A DNA stretch of 61,352 bases from an uncultured Clostridia bacterium (GCA_945877515.1 CAMCSE010000003.1:1-61352), one strand, 5' to 3'. Counted from the stretch's first letter, positions 16,922-25,724 are shown. The notes: a model not told the origin generated them from the letters alone. A program made the numbers and translations.

Positions 16922-17481
16922 GTATTTTTCAGAGGAAACCACCCTCTACCCGGCAGTTGCTGGGCATCGACCAGATAACACAGCGGAGTATCAAAACGCC
17001 TCACGGAGAGCTGTTCTTCTTCATTCTCCGGCCCAGCAATCTGAACGTATTGCCGGAAAGCTATGTCCGCCGACGGATCACAGACCTGCTGAACGTGCTG
17101 AAAGGCACGGCGGAGGTGGAATTGCTGGCGCTGGACTCCAAGGAGTCCTTTCAGGATAACCGCAGCTTCTATCAGCGGCGGCTGGAACAGGAGACGCATC
17201 CGGCTCTCCGTGCCCTGCTCGTTCAAGACAGCCGGCATCTGGACGATGTGCAGACTCTGATGGCCTCGGCCCGCGTGTTCGGTCTCGTGCTGCGGCAGCG
17301 GCAGGATGGCAGCTTCAGCGAATCATACCTTGCCAATGTGGAAAAGCAGATCTCCGACAGCGGTTTCACCGTCCACCGGGCCGGTGAACAGGAACTGCGG
17401 GAATTGCTGGCAGTGTATTTCGAGCAGGACGTTTCCCATGAAGTCTATGATCGCGTGGACGGAGAACGGTATGTGACATAA
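16918..17481 (+). CDS. T4SS accessory protein, possibly C-terminally truncated (187 aa)
   Basis: Starts MSIFQRKPPSTRQLLGIDQI. It resembles the small soluble proteins located between PrgI and VirB4 in Tn1549-like elements, with an alpha/beta part rich in Arg and Glu (LLALDSKESFQDNRSFYQRR). Right after the stop the DNA turns AT-rich for about 1 kb, and a GC-rich backbone-like coding tail appears at 18535-18606. The natural C-terminus may therefore have been displaced by an insertion. Confidence 0.6.
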   Translation: MSIFQRKPPSTRQLLGIDQITQRSIKTPHGELFFFILRPSNLNVLPESYVRRRITDLLNVLKGTAEVELLALDSKESFQDNRSFYQRRLEQETHPALRALLVQDSRHLDDVQTLMASARVFGLVLRQRQDGSFSESYLANVEKQISDSGFTVHRAGEQELRELLAVYFEQDVSHEVYDRVDGERYVT

Positions 17482-17721
17482 TACGACCATTACAGTAAAA
17501 TGATGTCAGAGTTTGATCTTAATCGTGGTGAAAAGAAATCCGCCGCTGTCAGAAGAATTACGGCCGGTAATTGGCAGTCCATTTATGTAATCATTTAGGA
17601 ACTCAAACGATTGAACAACAAAAACAGCTTGCAGATATCGGTCTGACGTTGTAAAATATCCATAAGCCTTGTAGCAATACTTTGGAATGTTTGAAATAAC
17701 CACTTATGGAGGTACTGTTTG

Positions 17722-18519
17722 ATGAAACGGCAATTTGCTTTATTACTGGCTATTATTATGGTGTTTTCTCTCTGTGCTTGTGGCAAATCCCATGAGAATA
17801 TGTCAAAAACGCCTTGTACATCCAAGGATATGCGGGGTGAAGCTTATGAAAAAGCAGTTGAGACATTTGGTAATGCTGGCTTTACAAATATTACCACAGA
17901 AAAGGTTGAGGACTTAGTTTTGGGCTGGCTCAATGATGAGGGGGATGTTGATAAAATCACCATTGACGGAAGTGCTGATTTTGATTCCGGAGTGTGGTAT
18001 CCCTCAGATGCAAGCGTTGTTATCTACTATCATGCATTCCCGGAAAAAGAGGAAGATACCGAGGATGCTTATGATCAGGATGAGATAACGGACGAAGATG
18101 ACTCCTCACCTATTACAGCTGAAACAAATGCTGATTTCGCAAATCTTATCTCCACACAGTACCCATCTGAAGAAATGTTGCAATCCTTCTACGACAAGTA
18201 CCGCAGCAGGCGCAGCGGGTTAATTGAGTATGATTGCTTTATTTCATACAAGGAGTACAATAAAGACAGAAGCAAAGCAAGCTTCTTACTATGGTCTGGG
18301 GACTATCCTGGAGAAGCAGGAGAGCCTTTTGATTACAACATGGACTACACTGGGCCACAAATTACAATTAAGGATGAGGATTTTAAGGGGTTATCTACTG
18401 ATCTTACCATCTTCGATGTCAACCAAGGGGATAATGTTCATGTAACAATTTCTCTTTGTCCTTATGTGAACGGTACCTATATGTATGAAGCAATTCTATT
18501 TGATATTTCACTGCGGTGA
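17722..18519 (+). CDS. AT-rich inserted lipoprotein with PASTA-like domain (265 aa)
   Basis: The lipobox is FSLCAC near residue 20. Residues 38-110 follow a PASTA-like pattern (EKAVETFGNAGFTNITTEKV, then DKITIDGSADFDSGVWYPSD), a module that elsewhere binds muropeptides. An acidic linker (EKEEDTEDAYDQDEITDEDD) and a C-terminal domain follow. Base composition is clearly lower in GC than the flanking transfer genes, so it was probably acquired separately. It could act as an entry-exclusion or surface lipoprotein (guess). The ATG at 17722 has GGAGG 9 bp upstream. Confidence 0.7.
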   Translation: MKRQFALLLAIIMVFSLCACGKSHENMSKTPCTSKDMRGEAYEKAVETFGNAGFTNITTEKVEDLVLGWLNDEGDVDKITIDGSADFDSGVWYPSDASVVIYYHAFPEKEEDTEDAYDQDEITDEDDSSPITAETNADFANLISTQYPSEEMLQSFYDKYRSRRSGLIEYDCFISYKEYNKDRSKASFLLWSGDYPGEAGEPFDYNMDYTGPQITIKDEDFKGLSTDLTIFDVNQGDNVHVTISLCPYVNGTYMYEAILFDISLR

Positions 18520-18534
18520 ATTCAGATCATCGCC

Positions 18535-18606
18535 ATGCTGGATCGACTGGAAGAATATGTCAACGTTCTGTCGCCTGATGCGCAGATCCATCGACAGCTG
18601 ATGTAA
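18535..18606 (+). pseudogene. Short GC-rich coding remnant (23 codons)
   Basis: MLDRLEEYVNVLSPDAQIHR and three more residues read in a backbone-like codon style directly after the AT-rich lipoprotein gene. There is no ribosome-binding site, so it is more likely the displaced 3' end of the interrupted gene 16918-17481 than a gene. Confidence 0.4.
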
Positions 18607-18626
18607 GAATACAAACAAGAACAAGC

Positions 18627-18656
18627 AAAAAAGCCACCTATGAGGGTGGCTTTTTT
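18627..18656 (+). terminator. Intrinsic terminator
   Basis: AAAAAAGCCACC (18627-18638) pairs with GGTGGCTTTTTT (18645-18656), a symmetrical hairpin with a T-run, able to stop transcription in both directions. Confidence 0.85.
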
Positions 18657-18677
18657 CTGTAATAGGAGGAATGATCC

Positions 18678-19031
18678 ATGCGAATCTTGAAAATAGAACC
18701 CGGCCGATTCCCTTTTGAAAAGGATATGCCGGATACACTGGAGGCCATCCAGCAGGAGGTGGAGGGCCTGTTCCAGCCGGTATATATGGAGGAGGACGTC
18801 ATCCTGTGCTGCAACGAGGAGGGAAAACTCATCGGAATGCAGCCCAACCGCAGGATTCCCGGCGACATCATCTGCGGTCCCTTTTTCCTGGTGGGCGATG
18901 ATGGCGAGGGCGGCTTCTGTTCCCTTACTCACCAGCAGATACAGCGGTACACGGAATACTTCCGTGAGCCGGAACAGTTTACCGGGGCGGAACCGGAGCT
19001 GGAACCCCGGATGGATTTCTATTGGCTGTGA
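18678..19031 (+). CDS. DUF3846 protein (117 aa)
   Basis: MRILKIEPGRFPFEKDMPDT, then QQEVEGLFQPVYMEEDVILC and CNEEGKLIGMQPNRRIPGDI followed by a GPFFLVGDD segment, are the hallmark of DUF3846, a small protein carried by many Clostridia ICEs and phages. Function unknown. It is preceded by AGGAGG and followed after 9 bp by virB4. Confidence 0.75.
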   Translation: MRILKIEPGRFPFEKDMPDTLEAIQQEVEGLFQPVYMEEDVILCCNEEGKLIGMQPNRRIPGDIICGPFFLVGDDGEGGFCSLTHQQIQRYTEYFREPEQFTGAEPELEPRMDFYWL

Positions 19032-19040
19032 GGTGGCGGA

Positions 19041-20885
19041 ATGGTGAAACGGATGAAAAACATCTTCAAACGTAAAAGGAAAGCCCCTGCGGAAACGCCC
19101 GTCCTGTCCTTTCTGGACTGCATCGCGCCGGGCGTGCTGAAATTCGAAACAGATCACTATATCTGCGGCAACACCTGGCGCAGCGTGTGGGCACTGCGGG
19201 AGTATCCCGCCAGCACGGAATCACAGGCACTGCTGCGGCGGCTGGGCGACAGGACCGGCGTGACGCTGCGGATCTATTGCCGGCTGGTGAGCACCAGTGA
19301 GGAAAACAGGATCATCCACAACGCTACCAACCGCAATAAGCTGGAGCGCTCCAATACCAACGACCTGCGGCGGGTCATCACGGCAGAGAGCAATCTGCAG
19401 GACATGGCATCTCTGGTAGGGGCGTTGGACCGGGAGCATGAGCCTCTCATTCGCTGCACCGTCTATCTGGAAATGAGCGCCGACTCTTATGAAGCGTTGA
19501 AGCTGCTGGAGACCTCTATCCAGTCGGAACTGCTGCGGTGTAAGCTGACGGTGGATCGCCTCCTGCTGCGCCAGCAGCAGGGATTCCTGTCTGTTCATCC
19601 GGCAGGCCATAATGTGCTGGCTCCGCAGTTCGACCGGGTACTGCCCGCCAGTTCTGTGGCCAACCTGTATCCTTTCAATTACTCCGGCAAGTCGGATCCC
19701 AACGGCTTCTACATCGGCAAGGACAAATTCGGCAGCAATGTGGTGGTGGACTTCGACCTGCGCTCGGCGGATAAGACCTCCGCCAATATCCTCATTTTGG
19801 GCAACAGCGGCAAGGGCAAATCCTACTTGATGAAGCTGCTGATCTGCAATCTGCTGGAGGCGGGGAAATCCATTATCTCGCTGGATGCGGAGCATGAACT
19901 GGAGGAGCTGTGCGGCAATCTGGGCGGCTGCTTCATCGACCTGATGGCCGGTGACAGGCACATCAACGTGCTGGAGGTAAAATGCTGGGACGAGGGAAAT
20001 ATCGGAGAGACAGACGAGTCCGTACCGGATGCCTTTCGGAAAAGCACGCTGCTGGCACGGCATATCTCCTTTCTGAAGGATTTCTTCCGTGCCTATAAAG
20101 ATTTCTCCGACGCACAGATCGACACCATTGAGATCCTGCTGACCCGGCTCTACGAGAAATGGGGCATTACCGAAAGCACCGACCTGCGGCAGCTGGCAGC
20201 CACGGACTATCCCATCCTGTCGGACTTCTATGAGTTGATGGAGGCGGAATATCTCCACTACGACCCCACCGCACATCCGCTTTATACCAAGGAGCTGCTG
20301 CAGGAGGTGCTGCTGGGCCTGCACTCCATCTGCAAGGGTGCGGACGCTCATTTTTTCAACGGGCATACGGATATCACCTCTGAGCGGTTTCTGGTGTTCG
20401 GCGTCAGCGGTGTGCTGAACGCGGCAAAGAGCCTGCGGAACGCCCTGCTGTTCAACGTCCTGTCCTACATGTCAGATAAGCTGCTGGTGGAGGGCAATAC
20501 GGTGGCGGCGCTGGACGAGCTGTATCTGTGGCTGTCCAATCCCATCGCCATCGAGTACATCCGCAACTGCCTGAAACGTGTGCGAAAGCGGGAGTCTGCC
20601 CTGATGATGGCCAGCCAGAATCTGGAGGACTTCAATCAAGAGGGGGTGCGGGAGATGACCAAGCCACTGTTCGCCATACCGCCCCATCAGTTTCTCTTTC
20701 ATCCCGGCACCACCAGCAAGCAGTTCCTGATGGATATGCTCCAGCTGGAGGAGACGGAATGCAGCCTCATCAGCAAGGCGGACAAGGGCAACTGTCTGTT
20801 CCGTTGCGGTAATGAGCGGTACATGCTGGAGGTAAAGGCCCCGGAGTATAAGGCAGCGCTGTTCGGCACCGCAGGCGGGAAGTAA
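19041..20885 (+). CDS. virB4: VirB4-like conjugation ATPase (614 aa)
   Basis: Hexameric ATPase powering the T4SS. The Walker A is GNSGKGKS near residue 254 (SANILILGNSGKGKSYLMKL), the Walker B is TVAALDELYLWL, and a downstream RKRESALMMASQNLEDF motif is typical of the family. The N-terminal 250 residues form the membrane-associated TraE/CagE-like domain. The size is slightly short but complete. It is the highest-confidence marker of the transfer system here. Confidence 0.92.
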   Translation: MVKRMKNIFKRKRKAPAETPVLSFLDCIAPGVLKFETDHYICGNTWRSVWALREYPASTESQALLRRLGDRTGVTLRIYCRLVSTSEENRIIHNATNRNKLERSNTNDLRRVITAESNLQDMASLVGALDREHEPLIRCTVYLEMSADSYEALKLLETSIQSELLRCKLTVDRLLLRQQQGFLSVHPAGHNVLAPQFDRVLPASSVANLYPFNYSGKSDPNGFYIGKDKFGSNVVVDFDLRSADKTSANILILGNSGKGKSYLMKLLICNLLEAGKSIISLDAEHELEELCGNLGGCFIDLMAGDRHINVLEVKCWDEGNIGETDESVPDAFRKSTLLARHISFLKDFFRAYKDFSDAQIDTIEILLTRLYEKWGITESTDLRQLAATDYPILSDFYELMEAEYLHYDPTAHPLYTKELLQEVLLGLHSICKGADAHFFNGHTDITSERFLVFGVSGVLNAAKSLRNALLFNVLSYMSDKLLVEGNTVAALDELYLWLSNPIAIEYIRNCLKRVRKRESALMMASQNLEDFNQEGVREMTKPLFAIPPHQFLFHPGTTSKQFLMDMLQLEETECSLISKADKGNCLFRCGNERYMLEVKAPEYKAALFGTAGGK

Positions 20886-20963
20886 GGTTGCAAGTGGTAT
20901 GGGTGAATGGTATAATGAGCGGCAGAAGTGAGTTGCGCATAACGGGATTTGTGGAGGAATAAA

Positions 20964-21410
20964 ATGCAGCTTCGAGAATATATGACTTCTGACTGTGAAC
21001 AGTTAGCACAATTGTTTTTTCACACTGTTCACAGTGTAAATGCGAAGGATTACACAAAAGAGCAGTTAGATGTGTGGGCGACTGGTTCAGTCGATTTGAA
21101 AGAATGGGATAAATCATTTCTGAAACACCATACATTTGTTGCAATAGAGAATGCCGAAATTGTTGGTTTTGGGGATATTGATGAATCTGGCTATTTGAAC
21201 AGGTTATTTGTTCACAAAGAACATCAAAGGGAGGGTATTGCTTCTGCAATATGTGATAAATTGGAGCAGGCAGTAAGCGGAAGGGCAATTACCACCCATT
21301 CATCTATTACTGCCAGACCATTCTTCGAGCATCGAGGCTACCACGTTATCCAACAACAAACAGTCTTTAGAAATGGAATAGCACTCACGAATTTTGTTAT
21401 GGAGAAATAG
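20964..21410 (+). CDS. GNAT-family N-acetyltransferase (148 aa)
   Basis: Acetyl-CoA-dependent acetyltransferase. The CoA-binding loop is RLFVHKEHQREGIASAI (R/QxxGxG/A type), followed by a helix with LEQAVSGRAI and the terminal RPFFEHRGYHVIQQQTVFRN. The start ATG has GGAGG 6 bp upstream; a TTG at 20949 is less likely. Its AT-rich codons differ from the flanking transfer genes and it is closed by its own terminator, so it is an inserted gene in the T4SS operon. Substrate unknown. Confidence 0.85.
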   Translation: MQLREYMTSDCEQLAQLFFHTVHSVNAKDYTKEQLDVWATGSVDLKEWDKSFLKHHTFVAIENAEIVGFGDIDESGYLNRLFVHKEHQREGIASAICDKLEQAVSGRAITTHSSITARPFFEHRGYHVIQQQTVFRNGIALTNFVMEK

Positions 21411-21446
21411 GTAAATTCGTATTCGTCAAAATCAAACCACTTCCAC

Positions 21447-21483
21447 AAGCCGCCGTATGATTCATTCATACGGCGGCTTTTCT
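21447..21483 (+). terminator. Intrinsic terminator after the acetyltransferase gene
   Basis: AAGCCGCCGTATGA (21447-21460) pairs with TCATACGGCGGCTT (21466-21479), followed by TTTCT. Confidence 0.85.
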
Positions 21484-21502
21484 ATGTCCAAGGAGGTGCT
21501 AC

Positions 21503-22684
21503 ATGTCAACAACACTGGCGCGGCTGGCGGCCGCCGTGCTATCTAACGAAAAAGGCCGCAGGACGGTGGGCTGGGTCATTGCCGCCGTCCTCTCACCGGT
21601 GATCCTGCTGGCGGCGTTCCTCTGCTGCTTCGGCACCGCTGCGGTGGAACACAACAATTTCGCCGTGTCCGCGTCCTTTTACGGTCCGGCGTTCTCGGAC
21701 AAGATTCCAAATGAATACAAAGACCACATCGCCGGGATGCGGCAGGCGTTCGCTCTTCTGGATTCGGCGACAGCCGCAGTGAATGCCAAAGCGGAACGCG
21801 GAGGCCTTGACCCCTTGCAGATCAAGGCCGTTTTTTATGCCCTGTGCTTCGGTGAGGAGGCGCCTACCCGCCGCGCCGCCGCCCACTTCGTGGACTGCTT
21901 CTACCGTCTGGAGGAGCGGGTGGAAACCACCACGACGGAGAGGGAGGAAGGCTCGGTGGTGGTGCAGACAACCGTTTACTATGTGGCGGTACCGCTGCCG
22001 CTGGCGACGGTCTATCAAAAGTTGTCTGCGTGGCAGGGCGAACCGGTGACGGAGGAGGACAAGGTTAACGCCGCCCACATCTATGCCATGGTGACAGGCA
22101 GCGGCGGCGGCGATACCTTTGACGGCGATTATATCCCCGGTGGCGGCGGCGCGGCGTTGGATGTCTCTGACCTGACCAATCCCGCCGGCAAAAATGCTGC
22201 CGATCTGGTGGTCTACGTCACCAACGCATGGCAGTCCGGCTGGGGATATGTGTGGGGCACCTATGGTCAGGTGCTGACGCCGGAGCTGTTTCAATACAAG
22301 CTGACGCAATACCCGGAGGGTGTGGGACAGTACGCCGATTTCATCCGCGCCAACTGGGTTGGTAAGCGCACCGCCGACTGCGTGGGACTCATCAAGGGGT
22401 ATGGCTGGCTGAACAACGAGACCATGGAGATAGAATACGGCAGCAACGGCATGCCGGACATCGGCGCCAACCAGATGTACTACAACGCACGGCACTCCGG
22501 TACCATCGATACTATCCCCGACACGCCGGGGCTGGCGGTATGGAAGCCGGGACACATCGGCGTGTATATTGGAAACGGCGAGGTAATAGAAGCCATGGGT
22601 ACCAAATACGGTGTGGTCATGACCCAACTGCAAGGCCGGGGCTGGACCCACTGGCTGGAGATACCGTATATTGCGTATGAGTAA
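21503..22684 (+). CDS. NlpC/P60 cell-wall hydrolase of the conjugation apparatus (393 aa)
   Basis: Cuts peptidoglycan to let the T4SS pass, like CwlT of Tn916-type elements. An N-terminal membrane anchor (GWVIAAVLSPVILLAAFLCC) and a middle domain (SDKIPNEYKDHIAGMRQAFA) are followed by an NlpC/P60 domain with Cys in KRTADCVGLIKGYGW and His in KPGHIGVYIGNGEV. A Gly-rich linker near residue 200 separates the domains. It follows virB4, its normal place, with only the acetyltransferase insert between them. Confidence 0.88.
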   Translation: MSTTLARLAAAVLSNEKGRRTVGWVIAAVLSPVILLAAFLCCFGTAAVEHNNFAVSASFYGPAFSDKIPNEYKDHIAGMRQAFALLDSATAAVNAKAERGGLDPLQIKAVFYALCFGEEAPTRRAAAHFVDCFYRLEERVETTTTEREEGSVVVQTTVYYVAVPLPLATVYQKLSAWQGEPVTEEDKVNAAHIYAMVTGSGGGDTFDGDYIPGGGGAALDVSDLTNPAGKNAADLVVYVTNAWQSGWGYVWGTYGQVLTPELFQYKLTQYPEGVGQYADFIRANWVGKRTADCVGLIKGYGWLNNETMEIEYGSNGMPDIGANQMYYNARHSGTIDTIPDTPGLAVWKPGHIGVYIGNGEVIEAMGTKYGVVMTQLQGRGWTHWLEIPYIAYE

Positions 22685-22697
22685 GGAGGAATCTGAC

Positions 22698-22934
22698 ATG
22701 GAAAAAATCAGTATCACGGTAAGCATGGAGGCCGAGCGGCTCCGTGCGTTGGAATTTGCCCTTAAGAAAAAAAGCAGTTCCGTCCAGCGACGTATGGACG
22801 AGGCGCTGCGCCAGCTCTATGCCCAAGAGGTGCCCCAGCCCATCCGGGAATATGTGGACAGCCTGCTGGTTCCCCCTGCCCGGCCAAGGCGTACAGCACG
22901 CCCTGCGGTGAAAGAGGATACAGAGAATGGCTGA
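22698..22934 (+). CDS. DUF6103-like small protein (78 aa)
   Basis: MEKISITVSMEAERLRALEF, then KKKSSSVQRRMDEALRQLY, looks like a short beta strand plus helices, in the style of an RHH or antitoxin-like DNA binder. It is preceded by AAGGAGG and overlaps the next gene by 8 bp. The family is recalled from ICE annotations rather than proven. Confidence 0.6.
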   Translation: MEKISITVSMEAERLRALEFALKKKSSSVQRRMDEALRQLYAQEVPQPIREYVDSLLVPPARPRRTARPAVKEDTENG

Positions 22935-23928
22935 CAGAGAGATCGTACTGTGGCTGGAGGAACGGTGGTATGACGCTCTCTCGCACCACCTGAAGAACGA
23001 GACATTGGAGGAGCACTTGGAAAACGTACTGGATGAGCTGTGCGATCAGCTCCCAAAACAGGATTATGAGCGCATCAGCCGTGAGATTCAGGAACAGGCG
23101 CGTGCTGAACGCGAAGCGGCGGAAGCGGCTCGCACCTATGCTGCCTATCATGTGATGGAAAATGGCAAGGAGTACTACTTCAAGACTTCCCCCGGTGAAG
23201 TGTTGCTAAGTGCTGCACAGAAGCTGCGCAGTTATCTCACTGCCAAAGATAAAACCGGCAATGAGTTTGTCAGTCTATTCTTGCGGGGACGTCCGATCTC
23301 TCCGGTGGAATATCAGCAAATGATGAAACTCCGCATGGAGAACACCGGTAAGGTGGTCGGTGTCTTTGACGTAGACTTCGATAAGCGGGAATTCTCTGCC
23401 GTCCACATTATGGACGGCTGGAAAACATGGGCCATGCATGATGTGTCCGTGGCCGCCTATCGCGCCGGACAGACACAGTATATGGAAAGTGAGGATCGCC
23501 TGCAAAAGCTGCTGGAGCATCTGGACGGCAAGGAGATCACGTCGGCAGGTCACCTCTCTGCGCGGAATTTTACCTTCGGCGATGAGATCATTGAGATGGA
23601 CGGCAAACTCAACTTCTATGTGCAGGCGGCGTTTGATGTGGACGCAGCCTTCGGGACACATGTTCTCACGGATGAAAACGACGATTGGCTGAACATCTAT
23701 GCCAACTACGATATGGAACGGAACACCCTGTGCAGCACACTGGAGCTGACGCTCTGCAAGGGCGACGGCTCTGAGGAGGATCTCAGTTATACGCTCAATG
23801 CCGCGGAGCAGGAAGTTCTGCTCCGCAAGATGGATGCGTTCTGTCTGGATCATACTGGAGCGAATTTACACGATTACAGCCAGCAGATACGGGAGGAACA
23901 GGAACTATCCCCCCAGTTGCAAATATGA
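22927..23928 (+). CDS. Conserved ICE protein of unknown function (333 aa)
   Basis: Starts MADREIVLWLEERWYDALSH. A helical N-terminus (to residue ~70, Glu/Arg-rich) leads to an alpha/beta region (SLFLRGRPISPVEYQQMMKL, GVFDVDFDKREFSAVHIMDG) and a C-terminal acidic domain. No catalytic motif is seen. Proteins with this layout occur next to the DUF6103-like gene in related elements, suggesting a paired function. Translationally coupled to the upstream gene. Confidence 0.55.
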   Translation: MADREIVLWLEERWYDALSHHLKNETLEEHLENVLDELCDQLPKQDYERISREIQEQARAEREAAEAARTYAAYHVMENGKEYYFKTSPGEVLLSAAQKLRSYLTAKDKTGNEFVSLFLRGRPISPVEYQQMMKLRMENTGKVVGVFDVDFDKREFSAVHIMDGWKTWAMHDVSVAAYRAGQTQYMESEDRLQKLLEHLDGKEITSAGHLSARNFTFGDEIIEMDGKLNFYVQAAFDVDAAFGTHVLTDENDDWLNIYANYDMERNTLCSTLELTLCKGDGSEEDLSYTLNAAEQEVLLRKMDAFCLDHTGANLHDYSQQIREEQELSPQLQI

Positions 23929-23956
23929 GGTGAGATTGTCGGTTATGTTTTCAGGC

Positions 23957-23985
23957 TTGACGTGTTATCGGCGTACCGATATAAT
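23957..23985 (+). promoter_or_regulatory. Promoter with HipB-like operator for the XRE/kinase module
   Basis: TTGACG (23957-23962) and TATAAT (23980-23985) are spaced by exactly 17 bp. An inverted repeat TATCGG-CGTA-CCGATA (23966-23981) fills the spacer, that is TATC-N8-GATA, close in design to the known hip operator (TATCC-N8-GGATA). Transcription would start near 23992, only 4-10 bp before the start codon, so the mRNA would be nearly leaderless. Confidence 0.75.
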
Positions 23986-24001
23986 AGTGTTGGTGATGCA
24001 T

Positions 24002-24424
24002 ATGACGATTCAAGACATGCTGCGGGAAAAGAATATCACCCGCTATCAGCTCTCTAAAAAAAGCGGCGTACCCTGGGCAACGCTGGCGGACATCTGCTCC
24101 GGCAAGACTGCTCTCTCCCGATGCAGTGCCGGAACACTTCTCAAGCTATCCGCAGCATTGGATATACCGATGGAGCAGCTAATGTCCCTTTCTGTTGACG
24201 ATAGCAAAACGCCATCTGGAAAACCGAAAGATCGCAGCTATTTGGAAAAGGGTCTGCCGCCCAGTCTTGAAAAAGCACTCAGAGAATATATTCAGGGGGA
24301 GAAGGATAACGTATCTTATATGGACTGCCTGTGGGGAGAACTGTATGGTGCAATCAACTCAAATCAATGGAGCAACGCCATTACACAGGAGCAGGCAGAT
24401 TACCTGCGCGAAAAATATCTGTAA
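24002..24424 (+). CDS. XRE-family regulator/antitoxin (140 aa)
   Basis: The N-terminal HTH (MTIQDMLREKNITRYQLSKK, then VPWATLADICSGKTALSRC) is of the Cro/CI type, with a C-terminal extension of about 70 residues (SLEKALREYIQGEKDNVSYM). It likely represses its own promoter at the TATC-N8-GATA repeat and pairs with the kinase downstream. No ribosome-binding site precedes either candidate ATG (23996 or 24002), matching the very short leader. Confidence 0.82.
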   Translation: MTIQDMLREKNITRYQLSKKSGVPWATLADICSGKTALSRCSAGTLLKLSAALDIPMEQLMSLSVDDSKTPSGKPKDRSYLEKGLPPSLEKALREYIQGEKDNVSYMDCLWGELYGAINSNQWSNAITQEQADYLREKYL

Positions 24425-24444
24425 TGTCAAGGAGATGAATACCC

Positions 24445-25365
24445 GTGATTGATTTTACTGGCTGTCCCATCAACCGCTTCCGCGCTTATGGTGGTGCAAA
24501 TGGGAATAAGATCAACATTTCCTATGCAGGGCATAGTTACATGCTCAAGTTTCCGCCTCGCCCCAGCCGAAATAAAGAAATGAGCTATACTAACGGCTGC
24601 ATCAGCGAATATATTGCCTGCCACATCTTCGAAATGCTTGGTTTCAAGACGCAGGAAACACTTCTGGGGAACTACACGGACAGCCGCGGGAAAACGAAGT
24701 TGGTAGTTGCCTGCCGCGACTTTACAGAAGATGGTAAGCGGCTCATTGAGTTTGCGCATTTGAAAAACACATGTGTGGATAGTGAGCAGAACGGGTATGG
24801 TAAGGAACTTTCTTCCATTTTGGAAGCCATCAATGAGCAGGCGATTTTTCCATCCGGCAGGCTCCGGGATTTTTTCTGGGACATGTTTATTGCAGATGCG
24901 TTCCTCGGAAACTTTGACAGGCATAACGGCAACTGGGGTTTTCTTGTTGACGAAGAAAAACAGCAGGCGGAGCTGGCACCGGTCTATGATTGTGGCTCAT
25001 GCTTATATCCGCAGTTGGACTTGGATCGAATGCCTTCTGTTCTTTGTGACAGAGCAGAGATCGATCGCCGTATCTATACGTTCCCCGCATCTGCTATCGA
25101 GGAAAATGGCATAAAAATATCGTACTTTGAATTTATCTCTTCATTAAAAAACGCAGAGTGTAACGAAGCGCTCAAGAGGATCTGTCCGCGAATAGACTTG
25201 AATGCGATCCAGAATTTATTGGAGAACACTTCTGTACTGGAACCGGTACAAAAAGAATTCTATCTGACCATGCTGACGGAGCGAAAGGAAAAGATTTTGG
25301 ACTACAGTCTCGAATTACTGATGCGGCAGGAGCAGCAGTTGGGTTTCGGTCAAATGAATATGTAA
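24445..25365 (+). CDS. HipA-like/CtkA-type serine-threonine kinase (306 aa)
   Basis: Probable toxin of a HipBA-like pair. The catalytic loop is FIADAFLGNFDRHNGNWGFL (D and N residues of the HipA C-domain), followed by the metal-binding VYDCGSCLY in place of DFG. N-terminally it has SYAGHSYMLKFPPRPSRNKE as the ATP lysine region. It is 306 aa and lacks the HipA N-subdomain, as in CtkA and HipT proteins. The GTG start has AAGGAG upstream. Targets are unknown; HipA-type kinases often modify tRNA synthetases. Confidence 0.8.
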   Translation: MIDFTGCPINRFRAYGGANGNKINISYAGHSYMLKFPPRPSRNKEMSYTNGCISEYIACHIFEMLGFKTQETLLGNYTDSRGKTKLVVACRDFTEDGKRLIEFAHLKNTCVDSEQNGYGKELSSILEAINEQAIFPSGRLRDFFWDMFIADAFLGNFDRHNGNWGFLVDEEKQQAELAPVYDCGSCLYPQLDLDRMPSVLCDRAEIDRRIYTFPASAIEENGIKISYFEFISSLKNAECNEALKRICPRIDLNAIQNLLENTSVLEPVQKEFYLTMLTERKEKILDYSLELLMRQEQQLGFGQMNM

Positions 25366-25380
25366 CTCATACATGAGTGC

Positions 25381-25414
25381 GCGGGCTGTTCGGATGACGG
25401 GCAGCTCGCTTTTT
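25381..25414 (+). terminator. Intrinsic terminator after the kinase gene
   Basis: GCGGGCTG (25381-25388) pairs with CAGCTCGC (25402-25409), one G:U pair, followed by TTTTT. Confidence 0.7.
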
Positions 25415-25724
25415 CACCCCGTGGTTGCCCCTGTGAGCCGCTGTGTGGCCTCGCGGGGACGAAGGAGGGTAACCATAGCGGCCCCAGGGGTCTGGAGGCG
25501 TTGCGGCCATTTTTGGGCCGGGATATTTTGGGGCAGGTGAAACGCCCGGGGTCGTAAACGCCTCGGGCCGGTCACTTCTGCCCGCAGTGCGGGCAGTTTC
25601 ACAAGGGATGCACAGGGGTCAAACGGACAAAAAATCGGCGCGGAAGGAGTCACAGATCGAAAAAAACGCGTAATTGCAAGATAAACAGCGGGGTCGTACC
25701 GCGATTTGAGGGAGGTAAATACCT
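25415..25724. other. Putative origin of transfer (oriT) region
   Basis: About 310 bp without a gene, lying between a terminator and the mobC-like/relaxase pair, the usual place for oriT in this family. It holds several inverted repeats, notably CTGCCCGC-AGT-GCGGGCAG at 25578-25596, and GC-rich short repeats around 25540-25575 (CGCCCGGGG, CGCCTCGGGC). The nick site cannot be identified from sequence alone. Confidence 0.5.
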
